Shown one piece after another: positions 45,583 to 58,016 of a stretch of DNA of 64,000 bases. The notes beneath the pieces are model-generated. The model was not told the DNA's origin. It saw only the letters and a program-made list of their open reading frames with translations, and did not search any database. Within the stretch, counting starts at the first letter, position 1, and the number at the start of each line of letters is the position of its first letter. The stretch comes from Stenocarpella maydis (lineage: Eukaryota; Ascomycota; Sordariomycetes; Diaporthales; Diaporthaceae): assembly GCA_002270565.1 (NCBI GenBank), contig NQMI01000065.1, positions 180,637 to 244,636 on the forward strand, written 5' to 3'. The position numbers and the translations under genes are program-made.

Positions 45583-47250
45583 TTGTCCCTCTATTCAACC
45601 GCAACCCACAACGTCGTTGTGCCTGCAGCCAACGCAGGATCGCTTTGGTGGCGAATCTATCTCAAACACAAATTCGCCTTCATCATCGACGGGCTGGGTG
45701 AGTTCGGAAGACACGACGAAAATCTTGTCAGGGCCTTGTTTGATTGGGCGTCTTCGGATCCCAGTAACATCAAGATCTGTGTCTCCAGCCGAGAACTACC
45801 GATATTCTAACAACGATTCGTAAAATGCCCTAAGTTCAGACTGCACCAAGTTACTCGCCGTGACATCTTTCTTTGTGTCTACGACACCCTGCGAGATAAT
45901 GAGGGCGTAAAACTTATGGCTCAGCCAGGAGAAGTTGCTGAGCTGGGCAGAGAACTTGTTGAAAAGGCCGAGGGCATCTCCCTCTGGGTATCCCTAGCTT
46001 TAGAGATCGTGGAGCGGGGATTGCTGTTAGAAGAAAGCACACAGGGCCTTCGTAGGTCCATCGAAGTGCTCCCGTCCGAGCTTGAGCAGCTGTTCCGAGT
46101 CATTTTCGACTCTATTAACGCAGAAAGAGATATTGTTAAGCTTGGAAAGGCCATGCGGGCCCTTTTGCTTGCTGTGGATTCGCTGCAAGTTGATCACTAT
46201 CTATTCGTGACACGTATTTGCTTTACGGACGACTATGACTGCGACCCGGAATTTGCAAGTCACATACAAGATGGCACAAACGCGACAGATCGGAGCAAGC
46301 GCTTGTCACGTTGCCGAAAACAGCTTACTGGTGGCTGCAGAGGATTTCCCACTATCCAAAATTACCATCATTATTGCATAGTCAAGAAGGAATTTGTGGA
46401 ATTAGTGCATCGATCACTCACCGAGTTTTTCAAATTCCTGACGTCCGAAGTTGTCTAGAAGAGCACTCGCAAGGATTTGACAAGGTAAATTTCTGTACCC
46501 AATCACTGATTGTCGAGCTGAAGGTCTGGCTGTTAAGCGAAGGTGCGTTCACTTTACGTCTTCAGATATGATATCGACCTCCTGGAACATTGAAGGTCAT
46601 ATATCTCTGAACTCAAACTGGATTCAGTCATTCAGAATACCACAAGCTATACACTTGCCCACATAAATCTTGGGGATCAAAAGGCTGGTGAGTTTCCCAT
46701 CCTGAAATTGCCAAGTTAGAAATACTCTGTGGTAATTTTTGGCTTCACTGGGACTTGCGGGACCTTATCGACCTCCACTATCAACATGGAGATCTGGATA
46801 CAGAGTTTATATCAGCCCAGACGTTTCTTAGCAGTTGAAAATAACTTTATTTGGCAAGTTGAGGGGGGTTACTTGCGAAAGTGGCTTTCTGATCCAAACA
46901 CCGGCCGGCATTTTAGGTACGGGGCGACTTCTATTCTGTGCAATTCAGCAGATTATCTCGTCATCACGGCGCTAGGATATGGTCTTGACGAGCTTTGGTC
47001 AGCAAAACTGAATGAGGCCGTACGTGGAATGGTTCTACATGTTGTCGAAAGGGAGCTGGAATGCGTGTGGATAGGCACAGGTCGCCATCAGCTTAATTAC
47101 TCGAATTGCGTACTCCCCTTCGACAGGTTGCTGCGAAGTTTGTCAATCTGCCTTGCAGATGGAACATCACCCAATGCGCCCATGCCGGTTCATCATGACT
47201 GCTATACCCGGCAAACGTCGTGTGAACTTTACTATCTGGCAGCATTCTAA
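45583..47250 (+). pseudogene. NLR-type NACHT protein remnant
   Basis: The first frame shows FAFIIDGLGEFGRHDEN (Walker B-like) and NIKICVSSRELPIF, a NACHT NTPase core. An in-frame TAA near 45808 is followed in the same frame by RRDIFLCVYDTLRDN, GISLWVSLALEIVERGLL and a C-terminal helical region typical of fungal NACHT proteins (LVHRSLTEFF), ending near 46458. A frame slip there leads to IPDVRSCLEEHSQGFD, and a further open frame of 173 codons (46729-47250) continues the C-terminal part (YLRKWLSDPNTGRHFRY). The P-loop and everything before it are missing. Fungal NLRs act in non-self recognition; this copy is 5'-truncated and dead. Confidence 0.7.
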
Positions 47251-48472
47251 GTTTGGTATGGAAGAGCATTTCGATAACGACTATGGGTAGGGAATCGGCA
47301 ACATTAAAGCCTCCTATGCTGGCTTAGCTGCTCTTTCTCCTGCACGGGGCTGACAGAAGCCTCGCGCTTGCATCTAACAAGACCTGCAACTTCAGCAGCG
47401 TCGACAAAACCGGGAAACTGATCCTAAGGACTGGCCGTTGGGGGCTGGATCAACACCAAGTTCACTCACCCATGTCCTACCGCGAATGTCATGGCGGAGT
47501 TCTGGAGCACGAAGGGGGTCGAAACTGATCGATTTCGTTGAAGTAACTTAGCTATGTCTTGTTCGCACCCCATGCAGCCAAGTTTCGGAAAGTGTATGAA
47601 CCGTACGACAACGAGGATATCCAGGCGGGGAATTTGAGAGACCCGAGGCGGGCTCTAGGACTCGACCATGAATTTTGGCAGACTCAAGCGTGCGATGACA
47701 TGCTGCCTCTTATCCAGGGCTTTGAGGGAGACAGAGGGGTTGCCGCAGTGTGCGAAGACGGAACCGCAAGATTTTTGCGTATAGTTGAAGTATTACGCGC
47801 ATGTTCAGTAAAGATCAATACTATAAAATCCTCTTGATTAGAGTATGCCCCATAAAGGCAACAGTTCAAGTTTTGAAAGGATTCATCCAGCACCGGAGGA
47901 AGAGAGTGGGCAGGGGCTCTGAAATTCTACCGTGCAATCTCCATTTCGAAGAAGACGTATGGCCAGGATGGACAATCTCTGAAGGTCTTGAAGCAACATT
48001 GGTCTCGTGGCCAAATCGAGACCTGGAGGGCAGTGTGTTGTTCCACCTGCATAGCGGGGACCAAACTCGTAGGCATGCATTCACATGCCAAGAGATGGAC
48101 GTGTTTCCAAGTACGCCTCCTGACTACCGAGGACTGGCCGAAGGCCACGCAGGACAGGCCGTCATGTGGCAATCGGCAGCAGGCAAAGACATGGGCGCCC
48201 GGATGGGCGGCGGGCGGGGTATTCGTGGGCGGCAAGCCAACTGCATCACCAACGGGCACGGCATTGGGCGGTCGGGCATGCAGCGTTTCGGAGGGGGGGG
48301 GGGGCCGAATCAGGAAAATTGAGAGACAACGATACGGGCGTTGTCTGTCCTCCAGGACGAGACACGGGGTTGCCAGCTCGCAGGATGCTGCTGCAGGTTT
48401 GGTGCCGCATCTTGTGTTGCCCGAGGGAGGAGGAGAGCCTATGGATGCAGCCACGGCATGAGCCGGCGTATT

Positions 48473-48507
<35 letters not shown>

Positions 48508-50363
48508 TGTGTGTGTGTGTGTTTGGTTGAGTGGTGTGCTGAGAGAGAAACACGGCGAGCCAGTGTGGTGCGACGTTGTCGGGCCCGGACCAAGGCGTTG
48601 AAGTTGATATCTGAAACCTCGTGACTTTGCCGAGAGGCGGTTCGTCCAATGGGCTCGAGCTCGGACAATACTGTACCTGCCAAGTCATTGAGCAGATGCA
48701 GCTCTGTGGAGCACTGCAGCCCTGTTGGGAGGGAGCGCACTTAGCACAGAGCAAACAGGCCAGACGACACGACGACAGCCAACGACAGCGGGTCGATCAC
48801 CGCCCCATGAGTCGCAGTGTAAACCCATCGGCAGGGCGACGACACCACCGACCGCAGGTCGCTCGCCCACCACCCCTCGGGGCCATCGTGGGGTAGATAC
48901 CATGACTGGACTGGGCTGGAATGCATGGATTGTGCACCCAGGCAACGTAGTTGGCCAGGTCAAGCCAGCTCCACAATCTCGGCGAGAGCCCGCTGCTTTT
49001 CATCTGTTGTCACTGGCCTCGCTCGTCGGCTGCAGCAGCATGAAGCCTGAAGCCAGTCTGGCAGACATGCAGCCAGACAAGCAGCCAGTGGTGGTCCACA
49101 CGTGTTCTTTGTATTGTAACCTGCAAGGTTGGCATGGCAGGCTGGACCATGAGGGCTCTCATCGGCGGTGAGGGCACGATCGACAGGCATTGAGAATACA
49201 GAGTATGTCCCCGAAGACCGATGCAGGATGCGAGGAATGCAAATCCAACGACGACAAATTATCCGACGACGACAAACTATCCGACAAGGACGCTCTAGCC
49301 TCCATCATGCGAGTTCTTCTCGAAGCACCAAGTCACACCCCCTGGGCCCTAGGGCAACACCGGATGACACCAATCATGATGGGGCTGGCTGGCATGGAGC
49401 ACAGCTTACACAGCAGTAGCCCGTCCCAGACTCCTCCTGTTGCACTGCAGGCTGCACTATACGCTGACGAGCTTGTACGCACACGCGCATCTTGTGACGC
49501 CACCTCTCCGGACTACACCCAGCCTCGTCCAACTGGTGAGGTCGGCCTTGGTGCTCACTCAACCACCGGCACGCCATCGCTGCCGTCCGTTCCGTGCGCG
49601 CCCCCTTCTCCCCCACACACTGGGACAAGCAACTGCACTCCGTATCTACTACACTAATAAGCAGCCGTCAGATTCCCCCGGGAACCCTAAAGGGGCAAGC
49701 AACCACACACGTGGACGCCATCACCACGTACGCTCCTCATAGGCTGGCCCTCGGCTCCACAACACGGGGGCCGGTTCGGCGCCAGGTCGGTGGGAGTGGG
49801 GCGCCCAAGGGGCAGAAAACAAGCTTCCCTGGGCAGCCTCGCCCTCTGCAACCCTCCGATCCACCGGTCCGAGCTTTTCCCAAGGCGTGCCCGAGACCGT
49901 GGTGGTGCAGTGTACAATGCTTCGATCATGGCTGCTGGACCCGCCGGGCCTGCGGCTGCGGGCTTGTTGCAAAAATCGCTCAGTGACACAGGCGAGTAGG
50001 GGGCCAGGGAGCAGCATCTGGTGTGCTCGTTGCCAAGGTGCTCGTACCTCGTACCGTATAGATACATACTAGTAGTAGATATGTGCACACTTGCAATCTC
50101 ATCTCGGCCTTCGGTGACTGCGTCCAAGGGCGTCCGTCCATGGGCGCTACCCGTCCCCCATCAAGAGACGTACCTCGACGCTCAAATATTTATCTGCCTT
50201 CGCTTCCGCCTTCGTCTCTTGCTTCGTGTCTATCTCGTCTTGTCTGCTCTCGCAACTGGCAACTTTGTCATACCCAAGAAGGTCCTCTAAATCCAAGTAA
50301 TCGCCAATCTCGCTCTCACACCAGCCCCATCTTCTCGTCCACGCCTCATACAAAAACGTCACA
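47251..50363. other. Long GC-rich region without a supported gene
   Basis: About 3.1 kb. It contains many overlapping ORFs on both strands, none with a recognised motif or consistent splicing. A 92-codon frame at 47559-47837 (MFAPHAAKFRKVYEPY...) may be an exon of something I cannot name. Simple repeats: a G10 run near 48293, the GA/GT microsatellite at 48476, and a short CGACGACGACAAA repeat near 49250. The last 400 bases are pyrimidine-rich and probably the promoter and 5' UTR of the gene at 50364. Confidence 0.4.
48476..48523. repeat. Compound (GA)n(GT)n microsatellite
   Basis: About 14 GA units followed immediately by about 9 GT units, visible directly. Confidence 0.95.
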
Positions 50364-50729
50364 ATGGCCGGTTCTGCTCCTGCTGCTGCTGCTGGCAAGG
50401 ACATCAAGTCCGTGCTCGAGAGCAAGCCCCTGAAGTTCAAGCTCAAGACCGGAGGTGCCTCCTACATCGCCCAAGTCCACCCTGACCGTTCAGCATAGTA
50501 AGTGCTCCAGCGCGATATCCAACTACCCTTTCGGGACGAGCCCCCTGGTGGTTCGCGATGCAATGCAAGCCAAGAGATGCCGCCAACCCCTATCCAAAAA
50601 AAAAAATCAAAGGAAGAAAAAGAAGGGGAAAAAAAATGCTGACCAGCACGCCACAGCGAGCGCATCAGGGCAACCCGGAAGAGCTCCGCCGACTCGATCA
50701 GCTCGGCCTCGTCGACTGGCTCCAAGTAG
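50364..50729 (+). CDS. Small basic protein, 68 residues, two exons
   Basis: Exon 1 is 50364-50497 and exon 2 is 50657-50729. Exon 1 would end at a stop if read through, but the stop TAG overlaps a perfect GTAAGT donor. The intron has a GCTGAC branch about 12 bases before its CAG acceptor. The spliced product starts MAGSAPAAAAGKDIKSVLES, continues KPLKFKLKTGGASYIAQVHP and ends with a Ser-rich tail (YERIRATRKSSADSISSAS... to GSK). Start context is strong (GTCACAATGG), preceded by a pyrimidine-rich leader. Splice logic plus coherent sequence makes it convincing. The function is unknown to me. It has a predicted basic beta-like core and disordered ends. Confidence 0.75.
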
Positions 50730-51370
50730 TCTGGGCCACTTTACACGGGCTCGATCTGCTGACGGGCGTGGGGGTGGCCGCTAATGCGGCTCATCCCCAC
50801 ACACCCCCAGTATTTTCCTCGCACGTCTCCAAATCCCACATCCGAAGTCCAACCAACCATTCTGGATATCACCGACACAAATGCCTGGGGCGCGCATGTG
50901 CGCACACTTACACAACATCCGCTTACACAGCATCCACTTACACAACACCACCACCACCTGCTTCGACACCATCTCCCGGACTGCACCAGCTCTCCTCGGC
51001 CTGCATTGACGGCCATTGGACGGCATTGCGATAGCGCATGGCTTCTTTGGTGCCGCATAATGCCGCCGTGGTCTGCCATCTCCGAGGCCCGCCGCGTGGG
51101 GCACCGAGTTCTCTTGTGCGTTCGCGGCTTCGCGTTGTCACATCGCGGGTTATTTTCTTTCCCCCCCTGGGCCGAGGCTCCTAGGGCAAGGAAACCCCTG
51201 CTTATACACCTCGCCCTTTCTTTCCTGCTTTTTTAGTGGCGGTTCGTTCAGACTAGATTGATGAGTGTGTCTGTATGGAAGGGGACCACGGCTGCGGGGA
51301 TATCACGGGATTGTTCTGGTATCTATGCAATACGGGCGAGAAGGGGGGTTTGGCAGCATGCAAGTTTGAA

Positions 51371-51411
51371 TTTTTTTTTTTTTTTTTTTGGGAAAAAAAA
51401 AAAAAAAAAAA
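51371..51411. repeat. T19-GGG-A19 perfect inverted repeat
   Basis: Nineteen T, three G, nineteen A, followed by about three GCAATA/GCGATA hexamer units. Its RNA or single strand could form a 19-bp hairpin with a 3-base loop. This can be a hotspot for assembly or replication slippage, or a fusion of two poly(A) tails in opposite orientation. Confidence 0.9.
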
Positions 51412-52929
51412 GCAATAGCGATAGCGATAGCAATTTTTTTGAATTCATTCTGATACCACCAGTAATGCATTGATGCCCAGGTGACTATTGCTGCAATGGA
51501 ACAGGCAGACTTTTTCCTCCGCTTGGTTTCAGGGCAAGGTCTCGCCCACACATGGTCTCAGAGCAGGTCTTCTCCCTGGCCGGCGACGCGTGGGGAGTCG
51601 GGACATTTCAACGGCCATGCATGCTGGCCATGCCCGCCCAACCCGCGCCGCGTCTTCCGGCTTCGGACCCTCGTTGACTGACAGCTATACCCAGCCAGCC
51701 CTGTCGATCGCGATCGTGATCCTGCCTCGGAAATCAGCCTCAGCGTGGTCATACTCCAGAACGCCCAGCCTCTTGGCTTTACTATTGCTGTGGTGAGGGA
51801 GGGCTCGACATCCCAGCCGCCCTTCCTTCCCCCAACAACATCACCCTCGCTCTTGACCCGCGCCGGCAGCGCCGGGAAACCAGGCATTGAAGCGGGCCGG
51901 GTGGCGTTGGCGTATCGCCAGCGGGTTTCATGGCCAACAAACCAACAGTAGTTATGCGCTGGTATGTACATGTGTACTAACGCATGTAACTATGAAAAGC
52001 GGTAAGCCGGGGCGGCTGCACACACGCGCACACGCACCATGCTACCAAGGGCGGACGTCTGCTTCGAGGGTCTTTTTGCCCCCTCGCCCCAACACACATG
52101 CATTACACTGCAGGGCCGGGCAATTGTCAACAGCCTATGGTAGCGAGGGATGACAAAAAGCTTAACTCATGCCTGCATCCTGTGAGGGCGCCGGGACTGC
52201 CCTCCGGGGACGCACCTAGTTACGTCCGTACATGCAGTGATCCAACGCTGCTCCCCTTACCCCAGAGGCTCCTCTTGAAAGTTCGCGGCTGGCTACCTGG
52301 CCGGGACATCAACGACTAAGCCAGACCCAGCCACCACGAGGGACCGGCCCGCAATAAATGAGTTATCTTCACCTTTGATGCGCTTTATTACTTTTACTCA
52401 AATAAGACTCATTTTCCATGAAATGCTCCCAATCTCCGGGCCAACTGTCTCCGCCAGCGGGTGAATTTGGAAGCTCTAGAGAGCGGTTAGTGTTAGCACA
52501 AATCGCTTAGATCTGAAGTTAGTTAAAATGACATGGATAAGAGAAAGCTCTTATTCATGACATAAACATGCGGGGCGCTGTCGAGACTAACCAGTTATGC
52601 TTCAAAAAAAAAAAGCCTTATGTTGCGTAGGATTGCGCTGGTGGCTTAACGTGGGCGGCCCACTTTCGCTCCCCCCCCCGAAATGAGCCCCCTTCTCCCA
52701 CCCAAACACCCCTAGCTCAAGACCTACTATTAAGTCTAATTTAAATTCTACACATAAGCCCCGTATCACATAAATAGAAAAATGCCTAGTATGTCGAACG
52801 AAAATATTATATAAATTATTGTATAATGTATTAACCCAAAGTTAATTATTAAATAGTTAAACAGATGTTAGATCCTATTTAAACCTTATCATTAAATCTA
52901 AATTAAATCTTTAAAATGAGATATTCCCT

Positions 52930-53352
52930 ATGTCATCAGACCCTAAGAGCGCCCTTCAACATAAACAGAAGGTCGCTCGGCCACCGCCTCCCCAAACAGC
53001 TGCTTGCCCGCCAGGCACGGCTACCTCTACTTCTACGACCAAAAAGGCGGACACAAATGACACCGCGCGTCAAGTCACAAATGGGGACCCATTGAAAATG
53101 TCAAAAGCTGTGGCAAAAAAGGATAGTCATGGAAAGACCGAAATTAGTCCGTCCATCGCAGACAAGACCCATTCCGATTTCCGGGAGAACATGCAATCAA
53201 AGCCCAGAAGTTTGCAGGTTCCTATAATTGCGGTGAAGACCACGCTGGATCTGCTCAAGTTGTTCAATAAAAACAACGCCAATCAGGAGCCAGTGGTTTA
53301 TAGATCACCCGGGAAGATCACAAACATAGGGGGGGCCAAAGATGAAGGCTGA
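52930..53352 (+). CDS. Possible hypothetical protein, 140 residues
   Basis: An ATG-started ORF with a low-complexity, Lys/Thr/Ser/Pro-rich sequence (KQKVARPPPPQTAACPPG; KTTLDLLKLFNKNNANQEP). Codon use is not clearly coding. No domain was recognised and no intron is needed. It may be a real orphan gene or chance. Confidence 0.3.
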   Translation: MSSDPKSALQHKQKVARPPPPQTAACPPGTATSTSTTKKADTNDTARQVTNGDPLKMSKAVAKKDSHGKTEISPSIADKTHSDFRENMQSKPRSLQVPIIAVKTTLDLLKLFNKNNANQEPVVYRSPGKITNIGGAKDEG

Positions 53353-53774
53353 CAAGGTCCTGTCAAAACGTGGTGACAAGAAGGTCGCGCTCCGATAACC
53401 TTGGAAGGGTTGGTGGACTTGGGCTTCTGGTAGACTTGCGCATAACAGGCTGCTGGAACACATAAAATCTCTCTATTGTTCCTGCCACTTGGTTGTAATC
53501 AGGGTGTGGAGCTCTAGTATTACATGCTTTATTCACTTCAAGTTTCTCTCCCGAATCCTGTAATGCTCCAAGCCGATCCTCTCTAGGAGATGTAGCAGCC
53601 TAGTCACACATAGCATCTCGCCAATCCAGTTTCTGAATGCCCGGGCTTAATTCCTAAATATTACACTGAAGAACATCACACCACAAGGAGGATAATCATG
53701 TAATAGCAGCGGAAGGGCCCTGGCCAGCAGCCGCCAGAAGGGAAGGGGCCGGAATTAAGGGTAAACAAGCCTGA

Positions 53775-53985
53775 TGTGGCAATAGCAGTGTGCAACAGCA
53801 CACTGGTGGGCTAGCGCTACAGCCACCATACTGTAGCCAGAGGGCGTAGTTGCTTACTCAGCAACCACTACCCTCTATATAAGCCCGAGATAGCTGGCGG
53901 GCTACGCCCACTACACCCACTACTCCTATATAGAGAATTTTAACCATAACCCCCAATTATATTGTAATATGTAACCCAGCTAACA
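53775..53985 (+). repeat. 5' LTR of the copia-type element
   Basis: Starts TGTGGCAATAGCAGTG and ends CAGCTAACA. It contains CTATATAAGCCC, a likely TATA box, about 95 bp from the start. Confidence 0.9.
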
Positions 53986-56900
53986 CTAATTAGTGGTTGC
54001 AAGGGCGATTACAGATTAGCAAGGTTGAAGAGATAGTTCATTACTACTGTAATAGTAGCTATGCTAATGGTATTAATTATAATCGTTTCTTAAGGACGCG
54101 CTAGCTGGTTTAATAACATTATTACTACCCATTATAATGTAGAGAGGCTCTATATATAGCATGCTATAGTCCTTCTTCATTAAACGCGCATCTATCACGC
54201 CCTAAGTAGCATTAGAAAGCAACTATAGAATGCGCTAGCTGCATAATATTATTAACTTATAGCTACTCTTAAAGATAATGCTAAAGATATTACTACTTCA
54301 GCACATATTAGTAATAGTCTGGTAACTCCCTTAGTAATAGCTACTCCAACTAAGGTTAACTCCACCAGCCAGCATATCTTCACTACCCCCTGCTAATAAG
54401 CTTACCCCTATATACTTATTACCCCTTATTACTATTTATTTAACCCCTACTCTGCCCCAGCATATCCCTATTATTACTCATATAACCTATATATTATAAT
54501 AGTAAACCCTTATGATAAGGATAATACCCCTATCCCATTAGTATTAATAATTATACCAATAGGCGCTATTAGTCTTAACCCTCTTAATATATAGGACATA
54601 ATTAAGGATATACTACTTAAGGAGTCCACTATAAAGATAAATCTTAACCCCAGTTTATAGGGAGTAAATGCAGACCCAGAGGCTCTAAGCAACCTAAAAG
54701 CATATATACTTCTCCTTAATACCTACATATAATATCGCTACTAAACATATGTAAGGCTTACTACTTATAAGCTCTATATTAACTTTAAAGATAACTTTAT
54801 GGGATGGATAGAGCTAATATTTAGGGCAGTTTATTGTGATATTCTTACTGCCCTTAAGAAGATGCTATTAAGCAAGGGGATATATATCCAGCTTAATAAT
54901 AATGTAAAGGCCTTTATAGAACTATTGGAGTTAGAATCCTTACTAAGGGCCCTAGTATCTATATAATATTAGTACTAATAGATGATTTAGTTAAAGAAAT
55001 ATTATAACTATATTTTTTTTAATAATAGTAGATTATTTAAGGGATATATACTAGTACTAAGCAGCAATTAGGGAATAGGCCTAAGTACTTAGGGACCCAT
55101 ATAGCAACCTACTGCCCTAGATATACTTAAACCTCTGCTACTATCCTAGCAGCTACACAGCATCTATACCTTTAAGACCTCCAATAGCTATAAGTTATCA
55201 ACCAAATAGGAAGAATTCCAAGTATCCTACGAGAAGTATGCAACAATCCCTCTAGTGCTGCTAAGTAGCATACTATTGGAGAAAGGGATATCCGCTAACC
55301 TAGCTAAATACTACTTGGATGATAAGAAGTTTACTGGAGTAATAGATAAAGTACTTAATAATAAGATTTATCTCTTTTATAATATCTATAAGAATAACTA
55401 CCTATACCCTACCTACTTCCAGGTAGTATTACCTGCAATATTAAAGGGTAAGGCTAAGGACTTTTATATCCAGTTAATTATAGATAAAGACACTTTTGCT
55501 ATAGTATATGCTAAACTCAAGTAACGATTTGATACAGACGGCAGATAATAAGTATATTTGACCGTGTAGAATACTACTACTTTTGCATTAATATAATAAA
55601 GGAATAAGGATAAAACCCTATTAGAAATAGTGGAGATTCTAATCAAAAATATAAAGTAATATGCCTGAATACTTAGCTATAAAGGAGCACTTGGAGATAA
55701 ACTACTGTGTAATAACCTTATATGTGCAATATGTGGTATACCTGAGTTCTACTATATTAAGGTGATGGCCCTGGCTACTGCTAATGAAGTATGTAATATG
55801 CTCCATTATTATGCTGCATTATTAGGACCTTAGCGCCCCTCCCAGCAATATACTATAGAGTAAGGCAATAATGATTAGCTAGATGGCAACTATAATGATA
55901 AGGAAGACTAGGGTAATAATGAGTACTTTAACTACCCTAGTAATAACTAATTTTATTACTCTAAGCACCCTGATAATAACTAGTACTACCTTAACTGCTG
56001 GTATAATAATAACTGGTGATATAGGGATAACTACTTATGAGGCTCTGCATGTGGGCGATACCCCCCGAGATAAGGCAACTATTATCCCTAAAGTAACTAC
56101 CGCCCCTAGGGTAACTTCCAACCACCCCCTAGAGGGGATAACTACCCATATGGAAGGCGTAGGAGAGATAACCCCCTAAATAAAAAGAGGTGCTATATCT
56201 GCTAAAAGGAGGGGTATTGGTTATTAAATTACTCTTTTAAAGAGCGCTAGAGGGCTAAGGGCACATATATATATATATATATGGTAGCTTAGATAAGGAA
56301 TTCTACTTATTTCTTGTTAACTATAAGGGCATTAACTATAAGAGTAATAATTAAGAAAGTACCAGTATGTTTGTTAGTAGTGCTAAAAGCTATAAAAACT
56401 ATATGTGTTTAGTAGACCAAGCCTTCCTCTATACTTTTGGCATTAATAATAATGAGGAGGACTAGGATGGTCCCAGCCCCAGGGATATTAATAGCAGAGG
56501 TAACCAGGATAGCCCCGGCTCTGGAGATAGCGATAGTAGGAAGAACCAGGATGACCCCAGCCCTATAACTAGCGGGAATAATATTAATACTAGTAATACT
56601 AAGACTGATAAAGGAGCTAGCGATATTAAGGAGGTCTTTATAATAGATAACTACTTATATTAGCATTTCTAAGGGATTCTCCCAGATACTAGTGCAGCCA
56701 ACTACTCTACTATTAGGCACAACCAATATACTGCACTATAGCAACTTGTGCCTATCACTCTTGATATATCTCGCGCAGGAGAAGCAACAGTCTGCTTTAG
56801 GCTAGGAGAACTACTACAGTTAATAGGGGTAACTACAGTTAATATAGCAGCCGGCAACTTAACGTTCCACATAATGAAGATGCCAACCCCCTTCCTCTTA

Positions 56901-58016
56901 TATATATAAGATATAAATATGCACTCACTCTTGATGCAGAATATAACTAATGAAGTTATATAATACAAGCCAAATTAGTAGCATGAGAGGATGTTTCCTA
57001 TTACTTAAAAGTGGGAATATCCATGGTTCCTCACGGATATCAACAAGGGCAGCAACGCCCCCATTCTCTTCCTTACGGAGACCGAGTTACAGCGATTATA
57101 TAGATGATTTGGGCACCCATTAGTTGAAAGGCTCTCTTAGCTACTAGCGGGCGCTAGCCACAATATTAATTCCTTAGCACTAGAGGCTATTATTAAGTTC
57201 TGCCACTATTACTAAATGCACTCTCCCGCGCCCCAGAGATTTAAGTTTAACCTCTGTAATAATATCAACTTTAACTACAAAGTTATTATAGATGTAATAT
57301 ACTTAATAGGGCTCCCTATACTATATATTATTAACTTAGCCACCTCCTTTTAAGCCAGATGATTCTTGGCTTCTCTCTCTACTAAAGATATATGGGAAGC
57401 CCTATAGAGCTGCTAAATTAATACATACATAGGTCCCCCAGACTGCCTTATATTTAATGCAAGGACTAACTTTGCTTCCAGCAAGTTCAAGAGTACTACA
57501 CGCATTATATGGATTATATATAAATAAATACTTACGGAAGCATACTAGTTAATCAGCAAAGTAGATCAATATCACACTCCTTTACGCAGGGCTTTTAACA
57601 TATTATACGCTAAGTTATTAACCACATTTACTAAAGAAGCTATACTACAGGCAAGCTTTAGTGCAGTTAATAATATAGTTAGCCCGGATAGTCTTATATT
57701 AACTCTCCTTATATTTAGAGCATACCCGCATATAATAGAGGACTTAGCCCCTATGCCATCTACTCTAAAGAGAGCTAAGGCAGTACAGAAAGCAATAAAG
57801 GAGATCAGGAGAATTAGTGCTATATGTAAAATTAGCAAAGCATTATATATAAGGAACGGCCCAGTTATATCAGAAGTTTTAAGCCTATTACTCCAGAGCG
57901 AAGTCCATATGTAGAGAGAAAAGATTGGGTAGCAAGGCCCATACAAACTACTCTCTATTAGCGGCTATAATATAATACTTAACCTCCCTAATAAACCAGT
58001 CATCTTCCAATTAACC

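Larger units (their letters stand above)
50730..53769. other. Long intergenic region
   Basis: About 3 kb. Apart from the weak ORF at 52930-53352 and the hairpin near 51371 I see no gene. 50730-52330 is GC-rich with many shadow ORFs. From about 52350 composition becomes mixed up to the target duplication of the copia element. Confidence 0.45.

Noticed and set aside
48246..48754. Overlapping ORFs of 150-275 codons around the microsatellites near 48.2-48.7 kb.
   Set aside because: They consist largely of translated GA/GT repeats and composition-biased sequence on both strands.
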